A DNA stretch of 11,512 bases, from assembly GCA_051859505.1 (NCBI GenBank), contig JBHYFN010000073.1, forward strand, positions 1-11,512, written 5' to 3'. Shown here in pieces: positions 1 to 7,253 of the stretch. The stretch's first letter is position 1. Each line of letters begins with the position of its first letter. The DNA is from JAFIEN01 sp051859505. Lineage in GTDB: Bacteria > Pseudomonadota > Alphaproteobacteria > Rhodobacterales > Rhodobacteraceae. A program made the translations under genes and the position numbers. Below the pieces are notes generated by a model, which saw nothing but the letters and a program-made list of their open reading frames with translations, searched no databases and had not been told where the DNA came from.

Positions 1-477
1 GTGGTGCGGGGCACGCTCTCGCTTTGCGCCGAAGTGGGCGAGACGTTGCGCGCCGCACGCTCGGCCCATGAAGACCCCGTCACGGCGCTGGCGGGCCTTC
101 TGGGCGCGCAGATCCTGTTTCACGGCCGGGTCATGGATATCGAACGGCGCACCGAGGGCGGGTTTGCCCGCGGCAAGGCCACCTTCCACGGGGTCGAGGA
201 GTACCGGGATCAGACCCTGCGCCTTGATTTCCAGAACGAATTCCTGATCGCCGAGCGTGACGGAGAGGTGCTGGCCACCACCCCCGACCTGATCACCGTG
301 GTCGAGGCCGACAGCGGCGATCCCGTCACGACGGATTCGCTGAAATACGGGCAGCGTCTGGTCACGCTAGCCTGGCCCTGCAACCCGCTCTGGCGCACGC
401 CCGAAGGGATCGAACTGGTCGGGCCGCGCTATTTCAAATACGACATGGATTACCGGCCGCTTGCAGCCGCAGGTTAG
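1..477 (+). CDS. DUF917 / S-methyl-thiohydantoin desulfurase-like protein, C-terminal part
   Basis: This is the 3' end of a gene whose 5' part lies outside the window; the GTG at position 1 is only where the open frame begins and should not be taken as the start. The visible 158 residues match the C-terminal domain of the DUF917 family as I know it: a beta-rich stretch (GKATFHGVEEYRDQTLRLDF) followed by DLITVVEADSGDPVTTDSLKYGQRL and a terminal P.LWRTPEGIELVGPRYF segment. Members often sit beside hydantoinase/oxoprolinase-type genes and some act on S-methylated thiohydantoin-like compounds; the neighbours that would support this are not in view. The TAG stop (475-477) overlaps the TAA stop of the convergent lipoprotein gene by four bases. 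Family assignment is fairly secure; the substrate is unknown. Confidence 0.8.
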   Translation: MVRGTLSLCAEVGETLRAARSAHEDPVTALAGLLGAQILFHGRVMDIERRTEGGFARGKATFHGVEEYRDQTLRLDFQNEFLIAERDGEVLATTPDLITVVEADSGDPVTTDSLKYGQRLVTLAWPCNPLWRTPEGIELVGPRYFKYDMDYRPLAAAG

Positions 478-1076
478 CGCAGGCCGATCACTTCCATCTC
501 GCCGAACTGATCCGTGCCGTTGACATTGAAGGTCGTGACGGCTGCGACGGAATTCAGGAACACCGCGGGCGGCGCCGGGTCGCCCGCAGACGGCGCGCCG
601 CGGAAATTGCCCAGCAGCGAGGCGTCGACCACAACCGTATCGCCTCCTCCGGTCAGCGTGCCGGTCACATCGGCGGCAAGGCTTTGCACTGGCAGGCGGA
701 TGATCTGGCCGTTCGACAGCAAAAGCTCTCCGTCGAAGGCCCGGATGCTTCCGCCGTCCACGATGCCGTGGAAATCATCCATGCTCCCCGCGATGGTATT
801 GGCCCCGAAGTTCGCCTCGAGCGCGGCGACCCCGACAAGCTGCGTCCGGGGCAGCGCCTCTGTCACGATCAGGGCCGTGCCGTCATAGCTGGCCGTTCCG
901 GCGATGGGAACGTCAACCGTGGGGGTGGCCGCCAGCGCCGCAACATCGTCTTGCAGGGTCGAGGCGTCGGACAGCAGGTTCAGATACCTCGTCGTTTCCG
1001 GACTGAACTCTATCGGGCCGTTGCAGCCCCCCAGGGCCAGGGTGGCGACGGCAGCACAGGGAAGAATGACGCGCAT
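474..1076 (-). CDS. Small lipoprotein, paralog 1 of 4 (TbpB-barrel-like)
   Basis: About 200 residues. I chose the ATG at 1074-1076 because an AGGAG lies nine bases upstream and because it starts directly at a lipoprotein signal (MRVILPCAAVATLALGGC, lipobox LGGC, Cys 18); an in-frame ATG at 1103 would put nine extra residues before the signal. After the Cys (+2 Asn) comes a short probably helical stretch ending in VDVP, then blocks shared with the three neighbours: GTASYDGTALI, LEANFGANTIAGSM, GELLLSNGQI and LAADVTGTL...VVVDASLLGNF, ending MEVIGLR. This order of YxG, NFxxxTxxG, a strand and a final G-rich strand resembles the barrel domain of TbpB-like or Slam-dependent surface lipoproteins. 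The resemblance is by eye and the function is unknown. The stop overlaps the DUF917 gene stop. It is probably a membrane-anchored, possibly surface, lipoprotein. Confidence 0.8.
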   Translation of the reverse strand: MRVILPCAAVATLALGGCNGPIEFSPETTRYLNLLSDASTLQDDVAALAATPTVDVPIAGTASYDGTALIVTEALPRTQLVGVAALEANFGANTIAGSMDDFHGIVDGGSIRAFDGELLLSNGQIIRLPVQSLAADVTGTLTGGGDTVVVDASLLGNFRGAPSAGDPAPPAVFLNSVAAVTTFNVNGTDQFGEMEVIGLR

Positions 1077-1166
1077 TTCGGGAAACTCCTGACTGAACAA
1101 CATTCAAATGATGGCTTCAGGATAAGCATGAATCCCGCTTGGGAACAACAACTCTGCCTTGTGGCC

Positions 1167-1202
1167 GCAGTGTCGGGCGCAGTGTCCGCCGCAGTATCGG
1201 TC
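1167..1202. repeat. Three 12-bp tandem repeats upstream of lipoprotein 1
   Basis: Three adjacent 12-base units: GCAGTGTCGGGC (1167-1178), GCAGTGTCCGCC (1179-1190) and GCAGTATCGGTC (1191-1202). The GCAGTRTC core is kept in all three and the last four bases vary. They sit about 90-125 bases upstream of the start of paralog 1, within the 295-base intergenic region 1077-1371. They could be a regulator binding array or chance GC-rich slippage. I see no clear promoter hexamers in this intergenic region. Confidence 0.55.
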
Positions 1203-1312
1203 GCCGCTGGAGGCCTGCCGCGCGACCGATAGACGCGCACGGCCAGCACCCTGCGCCCCGGTCGGTGCGCCCCTGCCCGCTTTCCGGCTCAGGTTCGAAA
1301 ATGGAAAGATTA

Positions 1313-1328
1313 GGGTGCGCTCGTACCC
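1313..1328 (-). terminator. Weak candidate terminator after lipoprotein 2
   Basis: Reading the minus strand downstream of the paralog-2 stop, a short stem GGGT/ACCC (loop eight bases, with possible weak extra pairing inside) is followed by TAATCTTTCC. The stem is short and the U-run poor, so this is a weak candidate only. On the plus strand the same stem is followed by CATTTTTG, but no plus-strand gene needs a terminator here. Confidence 0.25.
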
Positions 1329-1371
1329 CATTTTTGCCGCTTGAAATCAGGAAACTGCAAGCCGTGTCAGC

Positions 1372-1974
1372 CTAGCGCAGACCGATGACCTCCATCCCGC
1401 CGGCCACGGCATTGCCGTTCAGCGTGAAATTCGACCGGTCGTTCGCGTTCAGCTGCACCGCAGGCGGGGTGCGGTCGAAGAAGGTCGGATTGCCCAGGAA
1501 ATTGCCCTCTAGCGTCGCATCGACGACAAGCGTGCTCGATCCGCCGCTCAGCGTGCCGTCGACCTTGGCCGTGATGTCATGTTCGGGCGTCACGTCGATC
1601 ACCCCTTTCGAGATATCGAGCGCACCGTCGAAAACCGTGACCCGCCCGCCCGAGACCGTGCCGTGAAAGCCCTCCATCCGGCCCGAGACGGTATCTCTCG
1701 CGAAATCGGCGACAATCGCGGCATCCCCGATCAGCTCTGACGGCACCGGCGTATCCAGCGCGATCAGCGCCGTGCCGTCATAGCGCGCGGTGCCCGAGAG
1801 GGGGATGTCGATGGCCCGCGTGACCGGCAGCCCGTCGATCGAAGAGCGCAGGGCGCGCGTCTCGTCCTGCAGCGCCAGATAGCGCGAGGTGGGCGTGTCC
1901 ACGACGGTGAACTCCTCGCAGGCCGCAAGCCCCAGCACCGCCAGCGCCGCCCCGATCATCCCTACCTTGCTCAT
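1372..1974 (-). CDS. Small lipoprotein, paralog 2 of 4 (TbpB-barrel-like)
   Basis: 200 residues from ATG 1972-1974. This start gives a compact lipoprotein signal (MSKVGMIGAALAVLGLAAC, lipobox LAAC, Cys 19) with a GGAAG-type ribosome site just upstream; an ATG three codons earlier (1981-1983) is an alternative. The frame stays open much further upstream, but that part is GC-rich intergenic sequence. After the Cys (+2 Glu) a probable helix ends in IDIP, followed by the family blocks GTARYDGTALIA, IVADFARDTVSGRM, GALDISKGVID and ITAKVDGTL...LVVDATLEGNF, and the tail AGGMEVIGLR. The last seven residues (MEVIGLR) are identical to paralog 1, the closest sibling. Function unknown; a membrane-anchored beta-rich lipoprotein is likely. 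It has its own upstream region of at least 176 bases, so it need not be co-transcribed with its neighbours. Confidence 0.8.
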   Translation of the reverse strand: MSKVGMIGAALAVLGLAACEEFTVVDTPTSRYLALQDETRALRSSIDGLPVTRAIDIPLSGTARYDGTALIALDTPVPSELIGDAAIVADFARDTVSGRMEGFHGTVSGGRVTVFDGALDISKGVIDVTPEHDITAKVDGTLSGGSSTLVVDATLEGNFLGNPTFFDRTPPAVQLNANDRSNFTLNGNAVAGGMEVIGLR

Positions 1975-2108
1975 ATCTTCCATCCACAGGTTGACGCAGG
2001 CCTCCGGGCGCGGCCGGGCCGTGCCGCGGGGCTGCGATCTTGAAGTTGATGCGGCGGGCGGTGGGGCGGTCTTGTGACCGGCCCCGCTATCGCCCGCGCG
2101 CTGCGCTC

Positions 2109-2129
2109 TGCCCGGCAGGAGGCCGGGCA
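2109..2129. other. Perfect 8-bp hairpin between lipoproteins 2 and 3
   Basis: TGCCCGGC (2109-2116), loop AGGAG (2117-2121), GCCGGGCA (2122-2129). It lies downstream of paralog 3 and upstream of paralog 2 on the minus strand, about 20 bases past the assembly gap. No U-tract follows on either strand, so it is either a U-poor terminator or a REP-like dyad. Such a strong GC hairpin may also have helped break the assembly here. Confidence 0.5.
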
Positions 2130-2150
2130 AGGCGGGTCGTTGCGGCCTTT

Positions 2151-2160
2151 NNNNNNNNNN
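2151..2160. other. Assembly gap (10 Ns)
   Basis: Ten unknown bases interrupt the sequence at the 3' end of the third lipoprotein gene. Ten Ns are often an arbitrary filler, so the real distance may differ. The frame that appears to run through the gap into 1971 is not evidence for a long protein. Confidence 0.99.
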
Positions 2161-2744
2161 GCGACGATCCCGATATCGCCATCGACCGGGCGGCCGTTCA
2201 CGATGAACTGGGTGCCCGCCCTTTCTGCGGCGGTCAGCCCCGCGGCATTGACCAGCCCGTCGCGGCGGAACCCGCCCAGGATGCGACCATCGACCGAGAC
2301 CACATTCGCGCCCGACCGCAAGGTGCCCGCAACATCGGCTGTCAGGCTGTTGGCCGCCACCGTTCCGATCTGTCCGTTGCTCAGCCCGATCGAGCCGTTG
2401 TAGGGCGCCACGCTCGACCCGTCGACGAGGCCCACGAAGTTCGACAGGTTGCCCCCCACGGTGCCACTGGTGAAATTGGCGCTGATCACCGCATCCCCCA
2501 CGAGCGAGGTCCGGCCCAGCGTATCGGCCTCGATTGCGGCATAGCCTTCATAGATCGCCTGCCCGCGGGTCGGCATATCGGCGGGGGTGTGCGGCGTCAT
2601 CGCATTCACGCTGCTGCGCAGACTGTTGTATTCGGCGGCCCTGCTGTTGAAATCACCCTGGGAAAAGCCCGTGCCGTCGCAGGCCCCCAGCGCAAGGATC
2701 GCGAACAGGCCCGCGACCATGGTTTTCTTGTCGTGAAATGTCAT
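2160..2744 (-). CDS. Small lipoprotein, paralog 3 of 4, 3' end lost in gap
   Basis: The start is ATG 2742-2744, preceded by a strong GGGGGGA ribosome site five to six bases away; an in-frame ATG at 2718-2720 is also possible. The signal contains MVAGLFAILALGAC with lipobox LGAC and +2 Asp. The body keeps the family blocks: GQAIYEGYAAIE, ISANFTSGTVGGNL, GSIGLSNGQIG and LTADVAGTLRSG...VSVDGRILGGF. It then has a longer loop (AAGLTAAERAGTQFIVNG) before GDIGIV, which aligns with the ...GEMEVIGLR ends of paralogs 1 and 2. The codon at the gap edge reads GCN, so the next residue is Ala whatever the missing base is. About 195 residues are visible and probably only two or three are missing. Function unknown, as for its siblings. 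Confidence 0.75.
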
Positions 2745-3044
2745 CTCATCCCCCCAAGGGCTTGTGAACAATTCTTCCGTCCCTGTCGCCGCGGCAGAAC
2801 AGCGAAGGGCCGGACCTCTCTTCCTGACACATCGCAGGCGGGTTTCACCTTGCGGAACAGGACTTTGCGGTATCAGAGACCGGAGCACGGCGAGATCATC
2901 GAAAGCGGCGCCATGGCCCCGCGCGTGACGATGATTCCCCCGGCGCCCGATCGCCTGAATGACGCAAGCTTACGTAGCCACAGGGGCCATTGATAGCCAA
3001 TAACATCGCCTTGCGGCGGCATCCGCAGCCCTTTCCCTTGGCGT
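2745..3044. other. Intergenic region upstream of lipoprotein 3, no gene seen
   Basis: 300 bases between the start of paralog 3 and the orphan C-terminal motif after paralog 4. I find no convincing coding frame, RNA gene or clear promoter pair. It contains a TACGTA palindrome (about 2972-2977). The promoter of paralog 3 should lie here, read on the minus strand. Confidence 0.5.
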
Positions 3045-3167
3045 CTAGCGACGCTCCATCACGAAGCTGCCCGCGATCCGGTCGCTTGCCGCGCTCCCCT
3101 CGGGGGCGTTGCGGCCGTTGATGCTGCCGGAGGCCATCTGCTGGCCCGATCCGGCCCCGGCTTCATC
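3045..3167 (-). pseudogene. In-frame orphan copy of the lipoprotein C-terminus after the paralog-4 stop
   Basis: Immediately after the TGA of paralog 4 (3168-3170) the same frame stays open for 40 codons to TAG 3045-3047. It contains QMASGSINGRN...RIAGSFVMERR. Paralog 4 ends with QMVSGGISGRA...VINGSFIAARR, so the two segments align over about 30 residues (QM.SG.I.GR, then I.GSF...R) and also share nucleotide identity (23 of the first 30 bases by my count). There is no start codon or ribosome site of its own. It is either the leftover 3' end of a lost fifth paralog joined by recombination, a tandem C-terminal duplication cut off by a later stop mutation, or part of a longer protein if the TGA is a base error. 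Confidence 0.6.
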
Positions 3168-3806
3168 TCAGCGTCTCGCTGCGATGAAGGATCCGTTGAT
3201 GACATCCGTCGGCCCGTCCGGCGGCCCCGCCCGGCCACTGATGCCGCCCGACACCATCTGATTGTCTCCGCCGTAGAAGGCCGCCTCAAGGCGCCCGTCC
3301 ACGACGGTCGAGGGTGGCGTGCCATAGCCCGCGGGCTCGCGCAGGGTTCCGACCAGATCTGCGGTGATCGCCGGATGAAAGCGTGGGTCTATCGGATTGC
3401 GGTCGATCGTCCCGTTGCGCATCGTCAACTGCCCCCCGACGGGGCCGGCGCCTTCGCGGGAGTAGTCGTTTCCGGCACTGTATATATCGTAGATGCGGCC
3501 GTTCACCGATCCATTGGCGAAATTCACCGTCATCTCCACCGACCCGCTCAACGACCGGGATGTCGGCCGGGTGACGCTCAGGCCGAACCCAGCCACCCCT
3601 TCGTAGGTGGCGCTTCCAGTTCTGGGAAGATCGGCCGGATCAATCCGCGGCAATTGATCCAGCTGCCGCCCAAGTCGCGCCAGTTCGTTGATGTCCGAGC
3701 CGTATCCCGGGCCCGTTCCACCGCCGCCGCCACCACCGCCGAAACATCCGGCCAGCATCGTGCCGGCAATCACACAACAAACAATCCTGACTGCACCGTT
3801 TCGCAT
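3168..3806 (-). CDS. Lipoprotein, paralog 4 of 4, with Gly-rich linker (TbpB-barrel-like)
   Basis: 212 residues from ATG 3804-3806, with GGAG seven bases upstream. The signal is MRNGAVRIVCCVIAGTMLAGC (lipobox LAGC, Cys 21). The Cys is followed by Phe and then a run of eight Gly, a typical flexible tether for an exposed lipoprotein. A short helical stretch ends in ADLP, then the family blocks GSATYEGVAGFG, EMTVNFANGSVNGRI, GQLTMRNGTID, ITADLVGTLREP and VVDGRLEAAFYGGDNQMVSGGISG. The FYG....VSGGISG end looks like the FYGPxAxEVGGxFS signature of TbpB-type barrels, the best hint to the fold of the whole set. It is the most diverged member. The start codon is one base from the proposed prfC start on the other strand. 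An in-frame C-terminal repeat lies beyond its stop. Ligand or partner unknown. Confidence 0.82.
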   Translation of the reverse strand: MRNGAVRIVCCVIAGTMLAGCFGGGGGGGGTGPGYGSDINELARLGRQLDQLPRIDPADLPRTGSATYEGVAGFGLSVTRPTSRSLSGSVEMTVNFANGSVNGRIYDIYSAGNDYSREGAGPVGGQLTMRNGTIDRNPIDPRFHPAITADLVGTLREPAGYGTPPSTVVDGRLEAAFYGGDNQMVSGGISGRAGPPDGPTDVINGSFIAARR

Positions 3807-3807
3807 A

Positions 3808-5510
<1,703 letters not shown>

Positions 5511-5514
<4 letters not shown>

Positions 5515-5580
5515 GGTGGGTGAAACCCACCATCCGCCCCCCGCAACCCTGCGGCAAAGGTGGGGTGAACCCCACCCTAC
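5511..5580. repeat. REP-like pair of inverted hairpins at the prfC stop
   Basis: Two hairpins in mirror orientation. The first is GGTGGGT (5515-5521), loop GAA, ACCCACC (5525-5531). The second is GGTGGGG (5559-5565), loop TGAA, CCCCACC (5570-5576). The outer ends also match each other inverted: GTAGGGTGGG (5511-5520) and CCCACCCTAC (5571-5580). A small CCGCA/TGCGG hairpin (5541-5554) sits between them. This resembles the GTAGGGTGGG-type repetitive palindromes common between bacterial genes, here as a BIME-like pair. The first three bases of the repeat overlap the prfC stop codon. It may also end prfC transcription or protect its 3' end, although there is no U-tract. Confidence 0.7.
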
Positions 5581-5582
5581 AC

Positions 5583-5611
5583 TTGACCTTCGCACCCTTT
5601 TGCGCTAGCGC
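5583..5611 (+). promoter_or_regulatory. Candidate promoter of the helicase gene
   Basis: TTGACC (5583-5588), 17-base spacer, TAGCGC (5606-5611). The -35 element is good and the -10 element poor, which is common in high-GC alphaproteobacteria. The -10 lies inside a perfect palindrome GCGCTAGCGC (5602-5611). A start point near 5618 would give a leader of about 80 bases that contains the two hairpins described separately. Confidence 0.35.
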
Positions 5612-5636
5612 CCCACCATCCAACGCACCGGCAATC

Positions 5637-5700
5637 CGGCCCGTGCGGGCCGCGCGACCTTGCGGCCATGAAGCCGCAATATCGCGAAAGGCGCTCATGA
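5637..5700 (+). promoter_or_regulatory. Structured leader with overlapping 10-codon upstream ORF
   Basis: Two perfect hairpins: CGGCCC/GGGCCG (5637-5652, loop GTGC) and TTGCGGC/GCCGCAA (5660-5679, loop CATGAA). The second loop displays an ATG (5668-5670) that opens a 10-codon frame, MKPQYRERRS, whose TGA (5698-5700) overlaps the helicase start in an ATGA arrangement. The helicase ribosome site AAAGG lies inside this small frame. This is consistent with a translation-coupled or attenuation-like leader. The small frame has no clear ribosome site of its own, so its translation is not proven. Confidence 0.4.
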
Positions 5701-7253
5701 CTCAATTTTCCGATCTCAACCTTGACCCCAAGGTCCTGTCTGCCGTGGCCGAAGCCGGCTACACCACCCCCACCCCGATCCAGGCCGGGGCCATCCCACC
5801 GGCCCTCGAAGGCCGCGACGTTCTTGGCATCGCCCAGACCGGCACCGGCAAGACCGCCTCCTTCACCCTGCCGATGATCACGCTTCTGCAGAAGGGCCGC
5901 GCCCGTGCCCGGATGCCGCGCAGCCTGGTCCTTTGCCCCACGCGCGAGCTTGCCGCCCAGGTGGCCGAGAATTTCGACACCTATGCCAGGAACACCAAGC
6001 TGACCAAGGCGCTTCTGATCGGCGGCGTCAGCTTCAAGGAGCAGGACCTGCTGATCGACCGCGGCGTCGATGTGCTGATCGCCACGCCCGGCCGCCTGCT
6101 TGATCATTTCGAACGCGGCAAGCTTCTTCTGACCGGCGTGCAGATCATGGTCGTGGACGAGGCGGACCGGATGCTCGACATGGGCTTCATCCCCGATATC
6201 GAACGCATCTTCAAACTGACCCCCTTCACCCGCCAGACCCTGTTCTTCAGCGCCACCATGGCGCCCGAGATCGAGCGGATCACCAATGAATTCCTCTCCG
6301 GCCCCGCCCGGATCGAGGTCGCCCGCGCCGCCACCACGGGCGAGAACATCACCCAGGGCGTGGTCATGTTCAAAGCCGGCCGGAAAGAGAACGAGGCCAA
6401 GGACAAACGCGCCCTCCTGCGCGCGCTGATCGACGCCGAGGGCGAGGCCTGCACCAACGCCATCATCTTCTGCAACCGCAAGACGGATGTGGATATCGTG
6501 GCGAAAAGCCTCAAGAAATACGGCTATAATGCCGAGCCGATCCATGGCGATCTGGATCAGTCGGTGCGCACCCGCACGCTGGACGGGTTCCGGGCCGGGA
6601 CGGTGCGGTTCCTCTGCGCCTCGGATGTGGCCGCGCGCGGGCTGGATATTCCGGCGGTCAGCCATGTGTTCAACTTCGACGTCCCCAGCCATGCCGAGGA
6701 TTACGTCCACCGGATCGGCCGCACCGGCCGGGCCGGGCGGTCGGGCAAGGCGATGATGATCTGCGTGCCGCGCGACGAGAAAAACCTCGACGCGATCGAG
6801 AAGCTGGTCCAGAAGCAGATCCCGCGTCTCGAGAACCCGCTGGGCACAGCCTCTGCCGCCAGTGCCGAGGCCCCTGCCGCCCGAGGCGGTGCCGAAGGTG
6901 ACGCTGCCGGAGGCCGGAGCCGCCCCGCCCGCTCCCGCGGTCGCGGGCCCCGGGCAGAGCGCAGGGAGCCTGCGCCGGAGCAGGCCCCGGCAGAGGAGGC
7001 CGTCGAGGCACAGGTCGATGCCGGCCCGACCGAGACGCAGAGCCCGGCGCCCGCCAAGGCCGCAGAGCCGGCGCCGCGGCGGCCCGAGCGTGACAGGCCC
7101 GAACGCGACAGGCTCGAGCGTGACAGGTCCGAGCGTGACAGGCCGCGCCGCGATGACCGGCGCGACCGGCGCAAGGAGGAACGCATCGTCGGCATGGGCG
7201 ACGATACGCCAAGTTTCATCATGATGAGCTTCGAGGAGCGTCGCACCGGGTGA
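5697..7253 (+). CDS. RhlE-like DEAD-box ATP-dependent RNA helicase
   Basis: 518 residues from ATG 5697, with AAAGG six bases upstream; this start puts MTQFSDLNL directly before the Q motif as the family expects. Motifs: Q motif GYTTPTPIQ (21-29), Walker A AQTGTGKT (46-53), PTRELAAQ (81-88), TPGR (130-133), DEAD (154-157), SAT (185-187), IIFCNRK, ASDVAARGLDIP and HRIGRTGRAG (338-347). It unwinds short RNA duplexes in the cytoplasm, with likely roles in ribosome assembly or mRNA decay, often cold-linked. After about residue 385 comes a disordered Ala/Pro/Glu/Arg-rich tail containing four xERDR repeats, then a conserved-looking end GMGDDTPSFIMMSF. The tail is probably an RNA- or protein-binding extension. 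The stop overlaps the next gene's start (TGATG), suggesting coupled translation. The subfamily (RhlE) is by overall motif resemblance. Confidence 0.93.
   Translation: MTQFSDLNLDPKVLSAVAEAGYTTPTPIQAGAIPPALEGRDVLGIAQTGTGKTASFTLPMITLLQKGRARARMPRSLVLCPTRELAAQVAENFDTYARNTKLTKALLIGGVSFKEQDLLIDRGVDVLIATPGRLLDHFERGKLLLTGVQIMVVDEADRMLDMGFIPDIERIFKLTPFTRQTLFFSATMAPEIERITNEFLSGPARIEVARAATTGENITQGVVMFKAGRKENEAKDKRALLRALIDAEGEACTNAIIFCNRKTDVDIVAKSLKKYGYNAEPIHGDLDQSVRTRTLDGFRAGTVRFLCASDVAARGLDIPAVSHVFNFDVPSHAEDYVHRIGRTGRAGRSGKAMMICVPRDEKNLDAIEKLVQKQIPRLENPLGTASAASAEAPAARGGAEGDAAGGRSRPARSRGRGPRAERREPAPEQAPAEEAVEAQVDAGPTETQSPAPAKAAEPAPRRPERDRPERDRLERDRSERDRPRRDDRRDRRKEERIVGMGDDTPSFIMMSFEERRTG
7083..7142 (+). 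repeat. Four 15-bp tandem repeats encoding (P/L/S)ERDR in the helicase tail
   Basis: Units at 7083-7097, 7098-7112, 7113-7127 and 7128-7142 share a GARCGYGACAGG core and encode PERDR, PERDR, LERDR and SERDR. The following PRRDDRRDRR is a decayed continuation. Tandem in-frame repeats of this sort expand and contract easily, so copy number may vary between strains. Charged RD/ER repeats are common in helicase tails that bind RNA. Confidence 0.8.

Noticed and set aside
1971..2150. Continuation of the paralog-3 frame through the Ns to position 1971
   Set aside because: The frame across an unknown gap is meaningless; paralogs end right at this point and the following sequence is GC-rich intergenic DNA with a hairpin.
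2040..2993. Long plus-strand frame opposite paralog 3
   Set aside because: Antisense shadow of the lipoprotein gene; it also runs through the gap and has no recognisable features.
3168..3170. Selenocysteine or programmed readthrough at the paralog-4 TGA
   Set aside because: No visible selenocysteine insertion hairpin, no redox motif around the TGA, and the following segment looks like a duplicated end; recombination or a point change is simpler.
3688..3807. Upstream extension of the prfC frame beginning MMSEPYPG with a run of prolines
   Set aside because: It is the antisense of the Gly-rich linker and signal peptide of the fourth lipoprotein, which has a proper lipobox and ribosome site; RF3 has no such extension.
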